Positions 43,317-53,958 of a stretch of 64,000 nt of DNA are shown here, in pieces. Each line of letters starts with the position of its first letter. Position 1 is the first letter of the stretch. The position numbers were made by a program, and so were the translations under genes. Origin of the DNA: Microglena sp. YARC (taxonomy: Eukaryota > Chlorophyta > Chlorophyceae > Chlamydomonadales > Chlamydomonadaceae); assembly GCA_022414725.1 (NCBI GenBank), contig CM039464.1:41358149-41422148 (forward strand), read 5' to 3'. Below the pieces are notes generated by a model that ran no database searches, was not told the DNA's origin, and worked only from the letters and a program-made list of their open reading frames with translations.

Positions 43317-43639
43317 TTTATCATCCCTTTTTTTTCTTCTTCTTGTGACTTCTCATTTGTTAGCTTCTTACCTCCGCCACTGTAAGTGGTTGAGATCTGG
43401 GTCCGGCTCTAAGGGGTTTAATACCTACGCCACCAAAACGGTGGTTGGGAGTTTGGTTTGTTTGTCCTCGACACACCCCTGATGTAATGGGTTTTTTTTG
43501 CTTTGTGGGTGCTTTTTCTTTTTGTTTAAAGCACAGAGTCTCATACACCCTCGCGGTGTCAAGTAGACTTTAACATGTAATGTAATGTAATATTCACAGC
43601 CATCTAGATTGATCTAGATTGATCTAGATTGATCTAGAT

Positions 43640-44460
43640 TGATCTAGATTGATAAGGAAACAAGCAAACCGGTAGAACGCACCAGGAATAAAAGGCAAGC
43701 GAATTTGATGGAGACCCCGGTAGTGATGGAAGCAGCAGCATGGAGAAGTGGGGCTGTGACAAGGGGAACGACGTTTTCCTCATCCCGAGTCTGGCTGCCA
43801 GTGCCCCACTGAGCTGACCCAACAGGCTGCTGTTGGGGAGCTGCGTCCGCTCTCCCGCCCCTGCCGGTGAGAGGGATCTGAAAGCATCCATGGCGATGGT
43901 AGGCAGGCCCAGAAGACAAGTTGTGGAGAGCAGCAACCGATTTTGCTGCAGCCTCCTCCATGCCCCTCCCCTTCTTCATCCTAATAGTTGCTCTCAATTT
44001 CTGTCAACTCAGGCACGAAGCTAAACTCCCCTGTGTTGCATTCGCCTCCGCCACCACCAATGGCACTGTACACACAACCGTCAACACCTCCATCATTTTG
44101 CCACCGGGACCACCACAACGACCACCACCAGGACTACGACTACTAGGACCACCACCACCACTAGGACCCTCACCAACACCATCAGTACTATGAAGCATCG
44201 AGCAACAGACTCATTACCTCACTGTGGCCACACTATGCTGCATTCACTGGTGCTTGTCCATCTTGACTGAGGGGCATCCACGCTGAGGGGCATCCAACAA
44301 CATGTGCACTATATCACTGTGGCCCCAACCTGCTGCATACACTAGTGTCTGTCCATCTTGCGAATCTGCACATGTGGCATGCTGTCGGGCATCCAACAAC
44401 ATGTGCACTACACCACGGTTGCCCCAGCCTGCTGCATACACTACTTACTGTCCATATACC
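43640..44460 (-). pseudogene. Remnant ankyrin-type repeats downstream of the second F-box/ankyrin gene
   Basis: Units such as YAAGWGNRGVVHMLLDARQ and YAAGWGHSDIVHMLLDAPQ end in unrelated sequence. Further downstream come Gly/Ser-rich sequence and a GGTG-type block matching the remnant at 21,015-21,590 (for example CCGGTGA.AGGGATCTGAAAGCATCCA). It confirms that the duplication covers the gene plus its downstream region. Confidence 0.65.
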
Positions 44461-44803
44461 TAGGTTTAATGTTCATGCAGATAGTGAGCAGCCATAAGGC
44501 TGATGGATCATGAAATCAAACAATCGTCCTCTCTCTCTGGTGGACAGTGTTACATGCTGCGGTGCAGCGGCACACGACAAGCAAACACCTTGAGTCAGCA
44601 GTTACAACTGGTCAGCAAACCAAAATCGAATAGAAGAAGAAAACGAATTAAGCACTAGATGGGGAATTAGGGTCCTGACCTTTGACTATCAAGTACAGAC
44701 TGCAAATGTGGTGGGTGCTAGAATGGTGTTCCCTCCAGTACAAGTAAACAACCGATGAAACCAAAAATGTAGTAGCTCCAGTACGTACTCATAAAGAAAG
44801 TCT

Positions 44804-46432
44804 TTAAAATCGATTGTGGGCATCCATCAACATGCGAATTACTTCATTGGATGATGCATATATGAGCGCCAGCCCATGTTGACTGTCTGCCTGTGCAGCA
44901 TGCTTTGGTGCATCCAGCAACATGCGAACAACCTCACGGTGGCCACCCCGTGCTGCCTCCACTAGTGCCTGCCTATCTTGGCAGTTTGGGTGTGCGGCAT
45001 GCTGTGGTGCACCCAGCAGCATCTGAACTACCTCACTGTGGCCATTTGATGCTGCATGCACCAGTGCCTGTCCATCTTGGCAATCTGCGTGTGCGGCATG
45101 CTGTGGTGCATCCAGCAGCATCTGAACAATCTCATGGTGGCCTTCATATGCTGCATAGACTAGTGCCTGTCCATCTTGGCAATCTGCGTGTGCGGCATGC
45201 TGTGGTGCATCCAGCAGCATCTGAACAACCTCACGGTGGCCGTCCCTTGCTGCCTTCACCAGTGCCTCTCCATCTTGGCAGTCAGCCTGTGGAGCATTTT
45301 CTAGTGCATCAAGCAGCATCTGAACTACCGCACCGTGGCCACCCTCTGCTGCCTTCACTAGTGCCTCTCCATCTTGGCCGTCTGCGTGTGGAGCATATTC
45401 TAGTGCATCAAGTAGCATCTGAAGTACCTCACTTTGGCCTTCCTCTGCTGCACTCACTAGTGCCTGCCCATCTTGGCAGTCTGCCTGTGCAGCATGCTGT
45501 GGGGCATGTAGCAGGATCTGAACTATCTCACTGTAGCCATTACATGCTGCACATAGTAGCGCAAATCCATCTTGACAGTCTGCATGTGCAGCATGCTCTG
45601 GTGCATCCAGCAGCATCTGAACTACCCCAGGGTGGCCGGCCCTTGCTGCATATACTAGTGCCTCTCCATTTTGCCAGTCTGCATGTGCAGCATGCCCTGG
45701 TGCATCCAACAACATACGCACAACCTCACTGTGGCCACCCACTGCTGCTCTCACTAGCGCCTGTCCATCTTGGCAGTCTGCATGTGCAGCATGCCCTGGT
45801 GCATCCAGCAGCATCTGAACTACCTCACGGTGGCCATTCTGTGCTGCAAACAGTAGTGCCCGCCCATTTTGACAGTCTGCGTGTGCGGCATGCTCTGGTG
45901 CATCCAGCAACAAGCGAACTACCTCAATATGGCCACGTGATGCCGCAGCCAGTAGTGCATCTCCTACTCGGCAGTCCGCATGTGCAGTATGCTGTGGTGC
46001 ATCCAGCAGCATCTGAATTACCTCATGGTGGCCACCCCATGCTGCATTCAATAGTGCCTGCCCATCTTGGCAGTCTGCATGCGCTGCATGGAGCGGGGCA
46101 GTGAGCAGAAGCATAGCCAGGTCTGGCCGCCCATGTTCACACACGAGCAACAGGGCTCGGTTAGAGTCATCCAATGACATCCTTCTCGACACTAGCTCAA
46201 CGGCCACGTCCAATGCCCTAACTTTATTGTGTCGAAGAGAAAGAGATAGGGCCTCGGGCATATCGCCATTGCATTTGTGGATCAAGATCTGGGCGAGGTT
46301 CTCCGAGACAATAGAGTGCCAGGGGCGACAAACAAGAGCGACGTCCCTGATGGAGGATTGCCGCTCCTGTGTAAGGACGCGCAGAACGATGTCCTTAACC
46401 ATATCTGATGGAAGATGTGGAAAAGCTGTCAT
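44804..46432 (-). CDS. F-box plus ankyrin-type repeat protein (D2), 542 aa
   Basis: The F-box-like N-terminus (HLPSDMVKDIVLRVL ... VALVCRPWHSIVSENLAQIL) leads to a linker absent from D1 (IHKCNGDMPEALSLSLRHN ... LVSRRMSLDDSNRA). About 14 units of 33 residues then follow, with the core AA..GH.EVVQMLLDAP.HAAHADCQDG. The last unit is partial (YASSNEVIRMLMDAHNRF). A substrate-binding role in an SCF ubiquitin ligase is inferred from the architecture. The gene sits between a decayed ankyrin remnant downstream and a tandem leader repeat upstream, as in D1. D2 looks like the more complete form of the family. Start: ATG at 46,432 in a context conserved with D1. Confidence 0.85.
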   Translation of the reverse strand: MTAFPHLPSDMVKDIVLRVLTQERQSSIRDVALVCRPWHSIVSENLAQILIHKCNGDMPEALSLSLRHNKVRALDVAVELVSRRMSLDDSNRALLLVCEHGRPDLAMLLLTAPLHAAHADCQDGQALLNAAWGGHHEVIQMLLDAPQHTAHADCRVGDALLAAASRGHIEVVRLLLDAPEHAAHADCQNGRALLFAAQNGHREVVQMLLDAPGHAAHADCQDGQALVRAAVGGHSEVVRMLLDAPGHAAHADWQNGEALVYAARAGHPGVVQMLLDAPEHAAHADCQDGFALLCAACNGYSEIVQILLHAPQHAAQADCQDGQALVSAAEEGQSEVLQMLLDALEYAPHADGQDGEALVKAAEGGHGAVVQMLLDALENAPQADCQDGEALVKAARDGHREVVQMLLDAPQHAAHADCQDGQALVYAAYEGHHEIVQMLLDAPQHAAHADCQDGQALVHAASNGHSEVVQMLLGAPQHAAHPNCQDRQALVEAARGGHREVVRMLLDAPKHAAQADSQHGLALIYASSNEVIRMLMDAHNRF

Positions 46433-46494
46433 AGTGCAGATCCGAGGAAGTAAACTGCGACAGGCAAGGAGTACAGGTGAACAGTTGGACGAAG

Positions 46495-46860
46495 GGCTTT
46501 CTCAATGAAAATAAGATGGGGGTTGTTGGCTGAAGAACCATGTAACAATTTAAAATCAAGTCCAATGAAAAGAAGAAAGGAGGATTTGGCTAATGAGCCA
46601 TGAACAAATTAAATGACAAGAAGAATGGAGATGTAGTAGAGTGGTAGAGAAGTAGAAGAAAGGAGCAGTTGGCCGAAGAACCATGTAACGATTCAAAATC
46701 AATGAAAAGAAGAAAGGAGGAGTTGGCTGGAGAACCATGTCACAATTTAAATCAAGTTCAATGAAAAGAAGAAAGGAGCAGTTGGCTAAAGAACCATGTG
46801 CATGTTTAAATTCAAATTCAATAAAAAGAAGAAAGGAGTAGTAGTAAAGTAGAAGAGTAG
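46495..46860 (-). repeat. Tandem leader repeat upstream of D2
   Basis: The sequence CAATGAAAAGAAGAAAGGAG followed by TTGGCT.A..AACCATGT recurs about six times at ~50-65 bp. D1 has the same block once (about 23,374-23,412). It lies 60-430 bp upstream of the start codon, so it is in the promoter or 5' leader. Confidence 0.8.
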
Positions 46861-46869
46861 TAGAAGAAC

Positions 46870-49429
46870 CGAGAAGAAGATAGTTTTCGGGGTTTCTAGT
46901 TTTTTCTTGCCAGCTTCTAGACAGCTCCGTCAACCACTGTAGTGTGTTCCATGAACAATATCGACCGTGTCTGATTGGATCCAAATTATTTGAAGGGTAG
47001 AAGAATACAATGTTGGAGCATTTTCCTGGAATTGAAGTTTGAGATTTAGACCCAGTTTTGTTTCTTTTTCAAAACTACTTAAAAATTCGTAGCTGCTCAC
47101 ACGACTGCATATTACAGTTTCTGAGTGATGATATTCGTGGTGGGGAATGGTCCAAAAAGATTCACATAAAAACATATGTTTGGCGAGTAATGGCCTCCAA
47201 ATATAACAAGTTATATGCAGCGTCGCAAGCAACGCTAAAAAATGGCGAAGAGTGTTTGCAACGGAGCGACAAGTGGCGACAGAAGCGAGTTAGTTACGAG
47301 GCTGTTGGCTGACGTGTCAGACTTCGTCTCAGTCAGACGGTCACACACGCAGATGGACAACAGGGTGCCCCCTTGAAGAGGGGGCTCCGCCAAAAAGGAC
47401 CTCAGCTCGTTTCATAATATGGGACAGAAAGTAATAGACCCAGACTCAACTGCGATGGTTACAGTTAGCAGTTTGATAGTCTATATGTTTAGCCCAAAAC
47501 AATAGGAACAAACCTTCCTTAACAATCGTATGCCCTGCAGACCATACTAGAAGTCGTTCCTTCCATATTGGGTAACTCTAGTAGGGTACAACTTAAAGCA
47601 TCCAAGACATCTCCCTCAATCTTCTAGTTAAGACTTTGCTTGCTGAGTTGAGTTAGTGGTTGGACCCCGTTAGGTGGATTAGCCACAGGGTGGGTGCATG
47701 GGTGAGTGTTGACGTGGATGTGTCTGTGGGTGTGGGTTTGGGTGTGTAGGTGTGAGTTTGGGTGCGTAGGTGTGGGGGGTGTAGGTGTGGGTTAGCTCGG
47801 CAGGCACGTCTGGATGGGACTTCAGCATCCTGTGTGGGTGTAGGTGTGTTCAGTAGTATGAGTCACTCCCAAAATAAAGTACCCTATGAAGCCTTTCCGC
47901 ATATTTCGTCTCCCACACTGTGCCATTCCGGGAGTTTGGGGTCCAAACTTACTGTGCTGGGTAAAACCTCTATCTAATAACCGAGCCAGGTCTAGTGGTG
48001 ACGTTCGTCCAGGTAATCAGTTACGAGCTTTTAAGCCTGTTTTCGTGTTTTAGTGCTTTCCGGCCCTCCGCAGCGCGTCTGGCAATGGAGGGATACAGGT
48101 CTTTCTCACATGGTGGGTATACTAGACTAATCTTGCATGCACATGTGGAACCCATTAAAATTTGAACTGACTACTGGGGATGGATCTCCATGCAATGGGT
48201 CAAGTGCTCATCTGGGGGCTACATGCTGGGGTCTGGTATGCACACGTTTAGGTCAATGTGTGTGCTCACAACCCACACTAGCATCAGAGTAGCACAACAT
48301 GCTTACTAGTCTGACCCCCCAATTACACCTATGGATGCAAGACGAACTTTGGGGCAGGTGTGCCTTGTGTAATATAGGGTGCTTTTGAAATGCCCCAACA
48401 CCCATGTAAATTTGAGAATCCAAAGGGGATAAATGGAGGAACTAGTTTAGAGCTGCCTAGTCATTACTTCATAACACATGATGACCCATGCATAACACGA
48501 GCCATCATTTGTGTTATATTCCTAAATACTAACCAAGTAGTTTAAGATTGTGGTTGATATGTGGCAATGTTTAGAAGATGACTAGTACTTATGGACAAGC
48601 CCAGTGTGTGGGTGCGTGGGGGTGAGGGTCAGCTCCGCAGGCAAGACTGAGTGGGAGATCGCTTTGTGCCTTCTTGTGAGACACAGCCATGGCTGAAGTG
48701 GGGTTGCTTTGGTGCAAGATCTCAATCGACCTGGAGTCTGGCTCCTAGGTTATGATATCAAACCCAGGAGTTATCATAAACGGCTTGGGAAGGGGGGGGA
48801 CACGAGCGATCTTGAGACCCTCCGACTATTAATTCGAGCATCTTCGCGCGCATGGGAGACACTACAATAGTTACCATGCTGAATTCCGCAGTATTTGGAA
48901 CATCGAATCGCACGAACCCCCAGTTCAGTCCAGGTGGAATCTAAATCACCGGTGGCGTCTGAAAATAGCACATATGAGCACCTTCACGGCGTATACTCAC
49001 TTAGTTATTACCTTCAAAGCGTCGGATCACCTCGACAATACTCCCCGATGCTTCCAAGCGCGTTTCACGTACGGATGACGAGTCAGCTACTTGAGTAGGC
49101 GCAGGACTCCGAGGCGATAACTGAGGCGTGGAAAGCTTGTATGGGATCTATAATAATGAATGGGTGGAGAAACTTGTGAAGAAGCTTTGCGCAAGCGGCT
49201 TCCTCGGCCTCTATTTGTTACCCAGGTTGCTTCAATTACGGAGCAGCACAGGTCCCAACCGCCCCAACGAACTCCAACTGTCTCCCGCTCTGACAGCTTG
49301 TTTCCAGAGAACTTCTGCTTGTTTCCAACCAGTTGGGGGTCCGGTTAAGGATTGTGTTTCGGAGGGTTTAGACTCGACCTCTAACCGGGCCTTTCGGGAA
49401 GATGGTTAGAAACGTTCCACCAATTTAGC
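46870..49429 (+). repeat. Dispersed segment A, copy 2
   Basis: Shares ordered blocks with A1 and A3, including TTTTTCTTGCCAGCTTCTAG (with A3), TGTTTGGCGAGTAATGGCCTCCAAA, TTAGCTCGGCAGGCACGTCTGG, TATGATATCAAACCCAG and GTCCCAACCGCCCCAACGAA. An inverted family-E copy lies at about 47,200-47,400. A short frame ends W-R-Q-K-R-V-S-Y-E-A-V-G-stop at 47,312. The gypsy element begins at its far edge. No full gene seen. Confidence 0.75.
47200..47400 (-). repeat. Dispersed repeat family E, copy 2 (inverted)
   Basis: On the minus strand it reads GGCGGAGCCCCCTCTTCAAGG, GACGAAGTCTGACACGTCAGCC and CTCGCTTCTGTCGCCACTTG, matching 8556-8790 and 63,430-63,610. Confidence 0.65.
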
Positions 49430-49724
49430 TGTGGTGGATAACGATCCTCCCACTGAGTTGCCACGCGGTGGTGACGACTTTCCGACAGATGACGAACGAC
49501 TTCTGTAGGCAGTTGAAACCGAGCGAATTGACCCACTGATCAGTGTCTGATCAGCTACTCGGGAATACCTAAAACGAGGGTTCCATTAGGGTCTAGACGC
49601 GCTGGAAGCGGGAAGGGAGTCTTAAGCCGTGCTTCTGACTCTTAGGGCCGTCTAAACTCCTGAGATCATTTCTTAGGCTTCCAGTTACAAGACACTCCGT
49701 GTTACAAGGTATTCATATACCACA
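49430..49724 (+). repeat. 5' LTR of the gypsy element
   Basis: 295 bp; no difference from the 3' LTR was seen. Confidence 0.95.
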
Positions 49725-49816
49725 ATTGGTTTCTTGAGCCTGGTCGCGCTTTCAAACCGCGCCACTCGCTTTACTCCCCCCCCCCCGACGTCCCCTCGAG
49801 CCTACCATCACCGAGT

Positions 49817-51437
49817 ATGGCCTCTTCTTCAGCCCACGCTGCTGCGGCTCCACCTTCTGAGGTCCCGGATGTTGACGACATGGACCACGAGGAGCTCGTC
49901 CAGCAAGTCAAGGCTTGGGAGCTGCACGAGCTCTCCAAGGAGAAAAGAAAAGGTGCTGGAGGGCCGGCACCTTCGCCTCCCGACCTTTCAGCTACCGAGA
50001 AGGAGCTGAAGGAAGCGCAGATGGCTGTCATAGTCAATGGCAAGAAGGTCGCCACAAGGCCTGACTCCACGCCGCTTGGCAAGGCTGCCGCGCACGTTGC
50101 CCTAGTGGAGAAGGACAAGGCTTTCGCTAGCCTCGAACTTCTTCACCATCACGAGGCCGAGGCCACCGCATCCAAGCACCTTGAGGAGATGGCTCGGCTC
50201 CAAATGCGAATGAGGGATGCCGAACAGGAGACACTTCGAGTTTCCGCTCTCCTGAAGGCCCAGCAAACGCCCCCCGCTGGACCACCGGATGGCCCCGCTG
50301 CTGGATCGCTTGCAACGCCCCCCGCCCCGGCTGGACAACCCGCGGCCCCCACAGCTGGACTGCCTGCGGGCCCCCCTGCTGATGGATCGCCTGCTGCTGG
50401 CCAGCCCGCTGCTGAAGCGCCCGCTGCAGGACCGCCCGCTGTTGGCCCTCCCGCTGGACCTCATTCGGACGCTTTAATGGCTCTACGTGCCCAGATTGAG
50501 CTGCTGGAGGCCAAGGCCAAAGTGGCCGAGCTACAAGCTGCGGCAGCTAAGGTAAAGTCACATGTTTTGCCCTTGGTCCCGAGGCCCTTAGTTGGCAAGT
50601 ATGAACGTCCATCCCTTTGGACTGGGGTAGAAGATAAGAAGCTCCCGAGGGGTAGGATTTGGTGGAAGTTGCTAGAGTCATATTGCACGTTGCACCATAT
50701 GTTAGTACCATCCAACATACCAAACTTCTTTGGTGGGGTAGCTGCCGAGTGGCTATACCACCTCATGACCGCGTCACCGGCCATTACGTGGGCTGGGATA
50801 AAAACTCAGTTCCTAAACTTCTATGACCCCTACCATGCTGACGACGACATCAATGCACGCCAACGGCTGCATGCCAACTCGATTCGGCAGACCTCGACGG
50901 TTAGGCATTACGCTATGGCTTTCCAAAACGAAGTGCGCATTGCGGGGGTATGCAATTGGATGATCAGCTAGTTCTGTTTCGGTTTGGTCTGATTCCAACC
51001 ATCGAGGCACGATGCCGCAGACGTACTGCTGCACAAGGAGGCCGATTTTCCTCTTTAGACGAGCTTGTCGAACATGCTGCTGCCATTGAAACTGAACTTG
51101 CTGCCACCAAAACACCAACCCCTACCTCGGCCATGTACGTTCAGGCAAAAGGCAAACGGCCTGGTGGACCTCACGAGGGGTCCACCCAGCACAAGCACAA
51201 GAAGGGCACGGCCCAGACTCCAGCTGCAACGGGCCCGCCGCCCTTTTCCAGCCCTGCGGGACAGCTACAATTTGCTGAAAAGCATAAGTGGAAGCAGGCT
51301 GACGGTCAGCCCTGGACACCGGATGCTATTAAACTAGCTAAGGAGGGTAACTTATGTTACAAGTGTGGTACGAAGCGCACGGCCACTACAGCCACTGCCC
51401 CTCCAAGTGCCCTAGCTGCCCTACCGTTAGGAAGTAG
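49817..51437 (+). pseudogene. Gypsy gag, frame-interrupted
   Basis: It starts at ATG 49,817. The N-terminal half has a helical, Ala/Pro-rich linker (AGPPAGPPADG type). The retrotransposon gag core follows (WTGVEDKKLPRGRIWWKLLESY, FFGGVAAEWLYHL, WAGIKTQFLNFYDP). The frame breaks near 50,950 and resumes with LDDQLVLFRFGLIPTIEARCR. A zinc knuckle starts CYKCG at 51,357. Its remaining His and Cys residues (HGHYSHCPSKC) are in the next frame, which ends at TAG 51,435-51,437. Gag packages element RNA. Confidence 0.8.
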
Positions 51438-52394
51438 GATGTAGGTCTGCTTGTAGACATAGATAGGGATGTTCTTTTTCAGTTTCCGTCCCCTACTATC
51501 TGTGTAACACCATCTACAGCACAGACCACATCCCCTCCTTGCCTTCCGACCCTGCCCCCGCCTCCTGCCATTCCATGCATATCTGCTTGCACAACAGCTT
51601 GTGTCCACGCGGACCAAGCTACCGCACACTTTGAGGCCACCCTATCGAGGGTATCTGGCAAAGTTCTCATTGACAGTGGAGCAGACTCTGTCTTCGTAGA
51701 CGCAGAATTCTGTGCTAGGGCAGGTTTAGCCACCTTTACGGGCTCACCAGTCATGGTGCGGGTAGCTGATGGAGCCCAAGTCCTCACCACTACGAGAACG
51801 AGTTTTGTCCTGAACTTAGGCAAACATAGGTCAGAAATTAAATCTGCTTATGTCCTCCCTACGCTAGGGCCCGGCACCACCGCACTTCTCGGAAGAAGTT
51901 GGATGATGCAGACGGGGTGCTGCATTGGTTTTGAAGAGACACGTCTCAGAGCCAGTTTCAAAATAGCTAAAAAGCATAAACGTAGAGTAGCAGTCGAACT
52001 GTACTCCACCCGACTCGAGTCGGAACCTCTCTCCATCAAGGAATTGGTTGCTTATACTTTGGCACGTATCGAATTTTTTGACACAGCACAGCGAAAAACG
52101 CCAGGAGTCCTGTCTAACAGAGCACTTAAAAAGTTTATCCGCAAATCAAAACAAAAACTCAATTGTTTCGAAGTCCTAGTCACATCAGTGGACCAAGACG
52201 ACGATGCCTTTACAATTCGAGTAACGGCCGCACAAGCAAACACGGTGCAACAAACGAAACACGAACGGATAATCTCGGGTTGCGAAACGGACTTTAAAAA
52301 GGTCTTCGCCCCAGCAGACAAGATTTCTGACCTTAGGGCTGACACCCCATTCGTATGCCCCCTCACGGAGGCGGCATTCCCACAATTCTCTTGA
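51438..52394 (+). pseudogene. Gypsy protease region
   Basis: In frame with the knuckle end, just after TAG 51,435. It contains G-K-V-L-I-D-S-G-A-D-S-V-F-V, the aspartic protease site, then MVRVADG and a G-T-T-A-L-L-G-R-S-W-M flap-like end. A ~170-residue linker to RT ends at in-frame TGA 52,392-52,394. Confidence 0.8.
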
Positions 52395-53318
52395 GGACAC
52401 AGGTTGTCCCCCGCAGAACTGCTAGAGGTCCAAAACCAAGTTAAAGACTTGTTGGCCAAAGGCTACATCAGCCTTAGCTCGAGCCCGTGGGGCGCACCAG
52501 TCCTTTTCATCGCCAAACCCGATGGCTCTTGGAGGATGGCTATCGACTATCGTAAATTGAACAAGGTCACGGTACCAAATTGCTATCCCCTCCCACGAAT
52601 TGACGATCTGTTTGACTCAGTTCGAGGAGCTAGTGTGTTCTCAAATCTGGATTTACGTAATGCGTACCACAACATACGGTTACATGATTCAGACGTCCCG
52701 AAAACTGCGTTCATAACCCCGATGGGACTCTATGAATTCAAGGTTCTCCCTTTTGGGCTAGCAAATGCACCCTCGGCCTTTACAAAAGTCATGAACACCG
52801 TGTTCAGAGATTTAATTGGCAAATTCGTCGTCATTTACTTGGATGATGTTCTCATCTACAGCAGTAATGATGAAGAACACGAAAAACACATTCGAATTGT
52901 GTTACAACGTCTTGAAGTTAACCACCTCTTTCTTAAACGAGAAAAGTGTTTCTTCTGTAGACCGGAAGTCAAATACCTAGGGCATGTGCTCTCCGGTAAA
53001 GGCGTCCGAGTCAACGAAACGAAGGTGAAAGCAGTTGCAGATTGGCCCACACCTACCTCCTCGAAGGAAGTTTAGCAGTTCCTAGGACTCACTAACTTTT
53101 TCAGAAAGTTTATCCAAGGTTACTCGACGCTCGCAGCCCCTCTAATCCAGATTTCGAATCTAACAGATAGGCCAGCACCGATTTCACCGAAATTGAAACC
53201 GCCAGGACTGACAAAATCACCGACGGTGACACCAAGTCCGAAACCACTCGGAAAATGTCTGGACCTAAGCCTGCCAGGAGGCATACCTCGGCATCAAAGA
53301 AAGTCTTACGAAGGCTCC
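52395..53318 (+). pseudogene. Gypsy reverse transcriptase
   Basis: It follows the TGA in the same frame. RT motifs in order: GYISLSSSPWGAPVLFI, W-R-M-A-I-D-Y-R-K-L-N, F-S-N-L-D-L-R-N-A-Y-H, VLPFGLANAPSAF and the catalytic V-I-Y-L-D-D-V-L-I-Y-S. Thumb and connection: FLKREKCFF and V-K-Y-L-G-H-V-L-S. An in-frame TAG (53,073-53,075) stands where the family has a codon before Q-F-L-G-L-T-N. The frame shifts between about 53,100 and 53,265 into that of RNase H. Confidence 0.9.
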
Positions 53319-53955
53319 TTTGCTTGCACACCCTGACCCAGCGAAGGACTATCGGGCGGTAACCGATGCTTCTGTCGTTGGTACAGGGGGCGTTCTCATG
53401 CAAGATGGGCGACCCATCGCGTACCACTCTCACAAATTCTCAAGCGCTGAACGAAACTACTCCACGGGCGAGCAAGAATTACTCGCAGTGTACTTGGCCT
53501 TGAAAGAATGGCGATGCTACCTCGAAGGTTGCACTGGCAAGTTCGAACTTGACACCGACCACGAACCCCTCGTCTACCTTGCAAATCAGCCCATGCTGAG
53601 CAGAAATCAGGCACGATATCTTGAGTTTTTCTCGCGCTTCACGAACATGAAGTGGGCTCATATCGCGGGCCGTACTAACGTAGCTGACCCTCTGAGTAGG
53701 AATCCAGCCTTCTCAGAGGCTACGGCTTTGTTCATTCAGAGGCTGTCCGCAAATGACCCACTCCACATGCGCGAAATAGCCCCAGATATTCTGCATGGTT
53801 ACACGGAAGACTTGTGGTTCGATAATCCGCACAATACCAAGTACCTCTCCAAACGGGCAGATGGTTTCTGGGTTGGCACCGGCAAATCCATACGAGCAGC
53901 ATCTGAGTCGCAGATCGTTGTACCAAATGGTAATTCGCTCAAAGCTCGGATTTTG
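53319..53955 (+). pseudogene. Gypsy RNase H domain
   Basis: AHPDPAKDYRAVTDASVVGTG, YHSHKFSSAERNYSTGEQELLAV, F-E-L-D-T-D-H-E-P-L-V-Y-L and HIAGRTNVADPLSRNP are the standard RNase H motifs of gypsy elements. The frame changes at a TTT run near 53,956, where the integrase frame takes over. Confidence 0.9.
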
Positions 53956-53958
53956 TTT

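Larger units (their letters stand above)
40733..43596. mobile_element. Inverted pair of LINE 3' ends (large palindrome)
   Basis: The left arm (40,733-42,082, minus sense) and right arm (42,247-43,596, plus sense) are near-identical inverted copies of about 1.35 kb; I saw only a handful of differences. The 164 bp between them (42,083-42,246) is extra LINE sequence belonging to the left copy. Each arm ends at its outer side in a TGTAA/TTACA pentamer tail, the LINE 3' end, so the two copies meet at their truncated 5' ends. The pair interrupts the tandem repeat at 40,440-40,732 and 43,640-43,690. Confidence 0.9.

Noticed and set aside
40733..43596. LINE pair as a 5' inversion from twin priming
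   Set aside because: Both arms contain the same 3' end and tail; twin priming would leave different, non-overlapping parts in inverted order.
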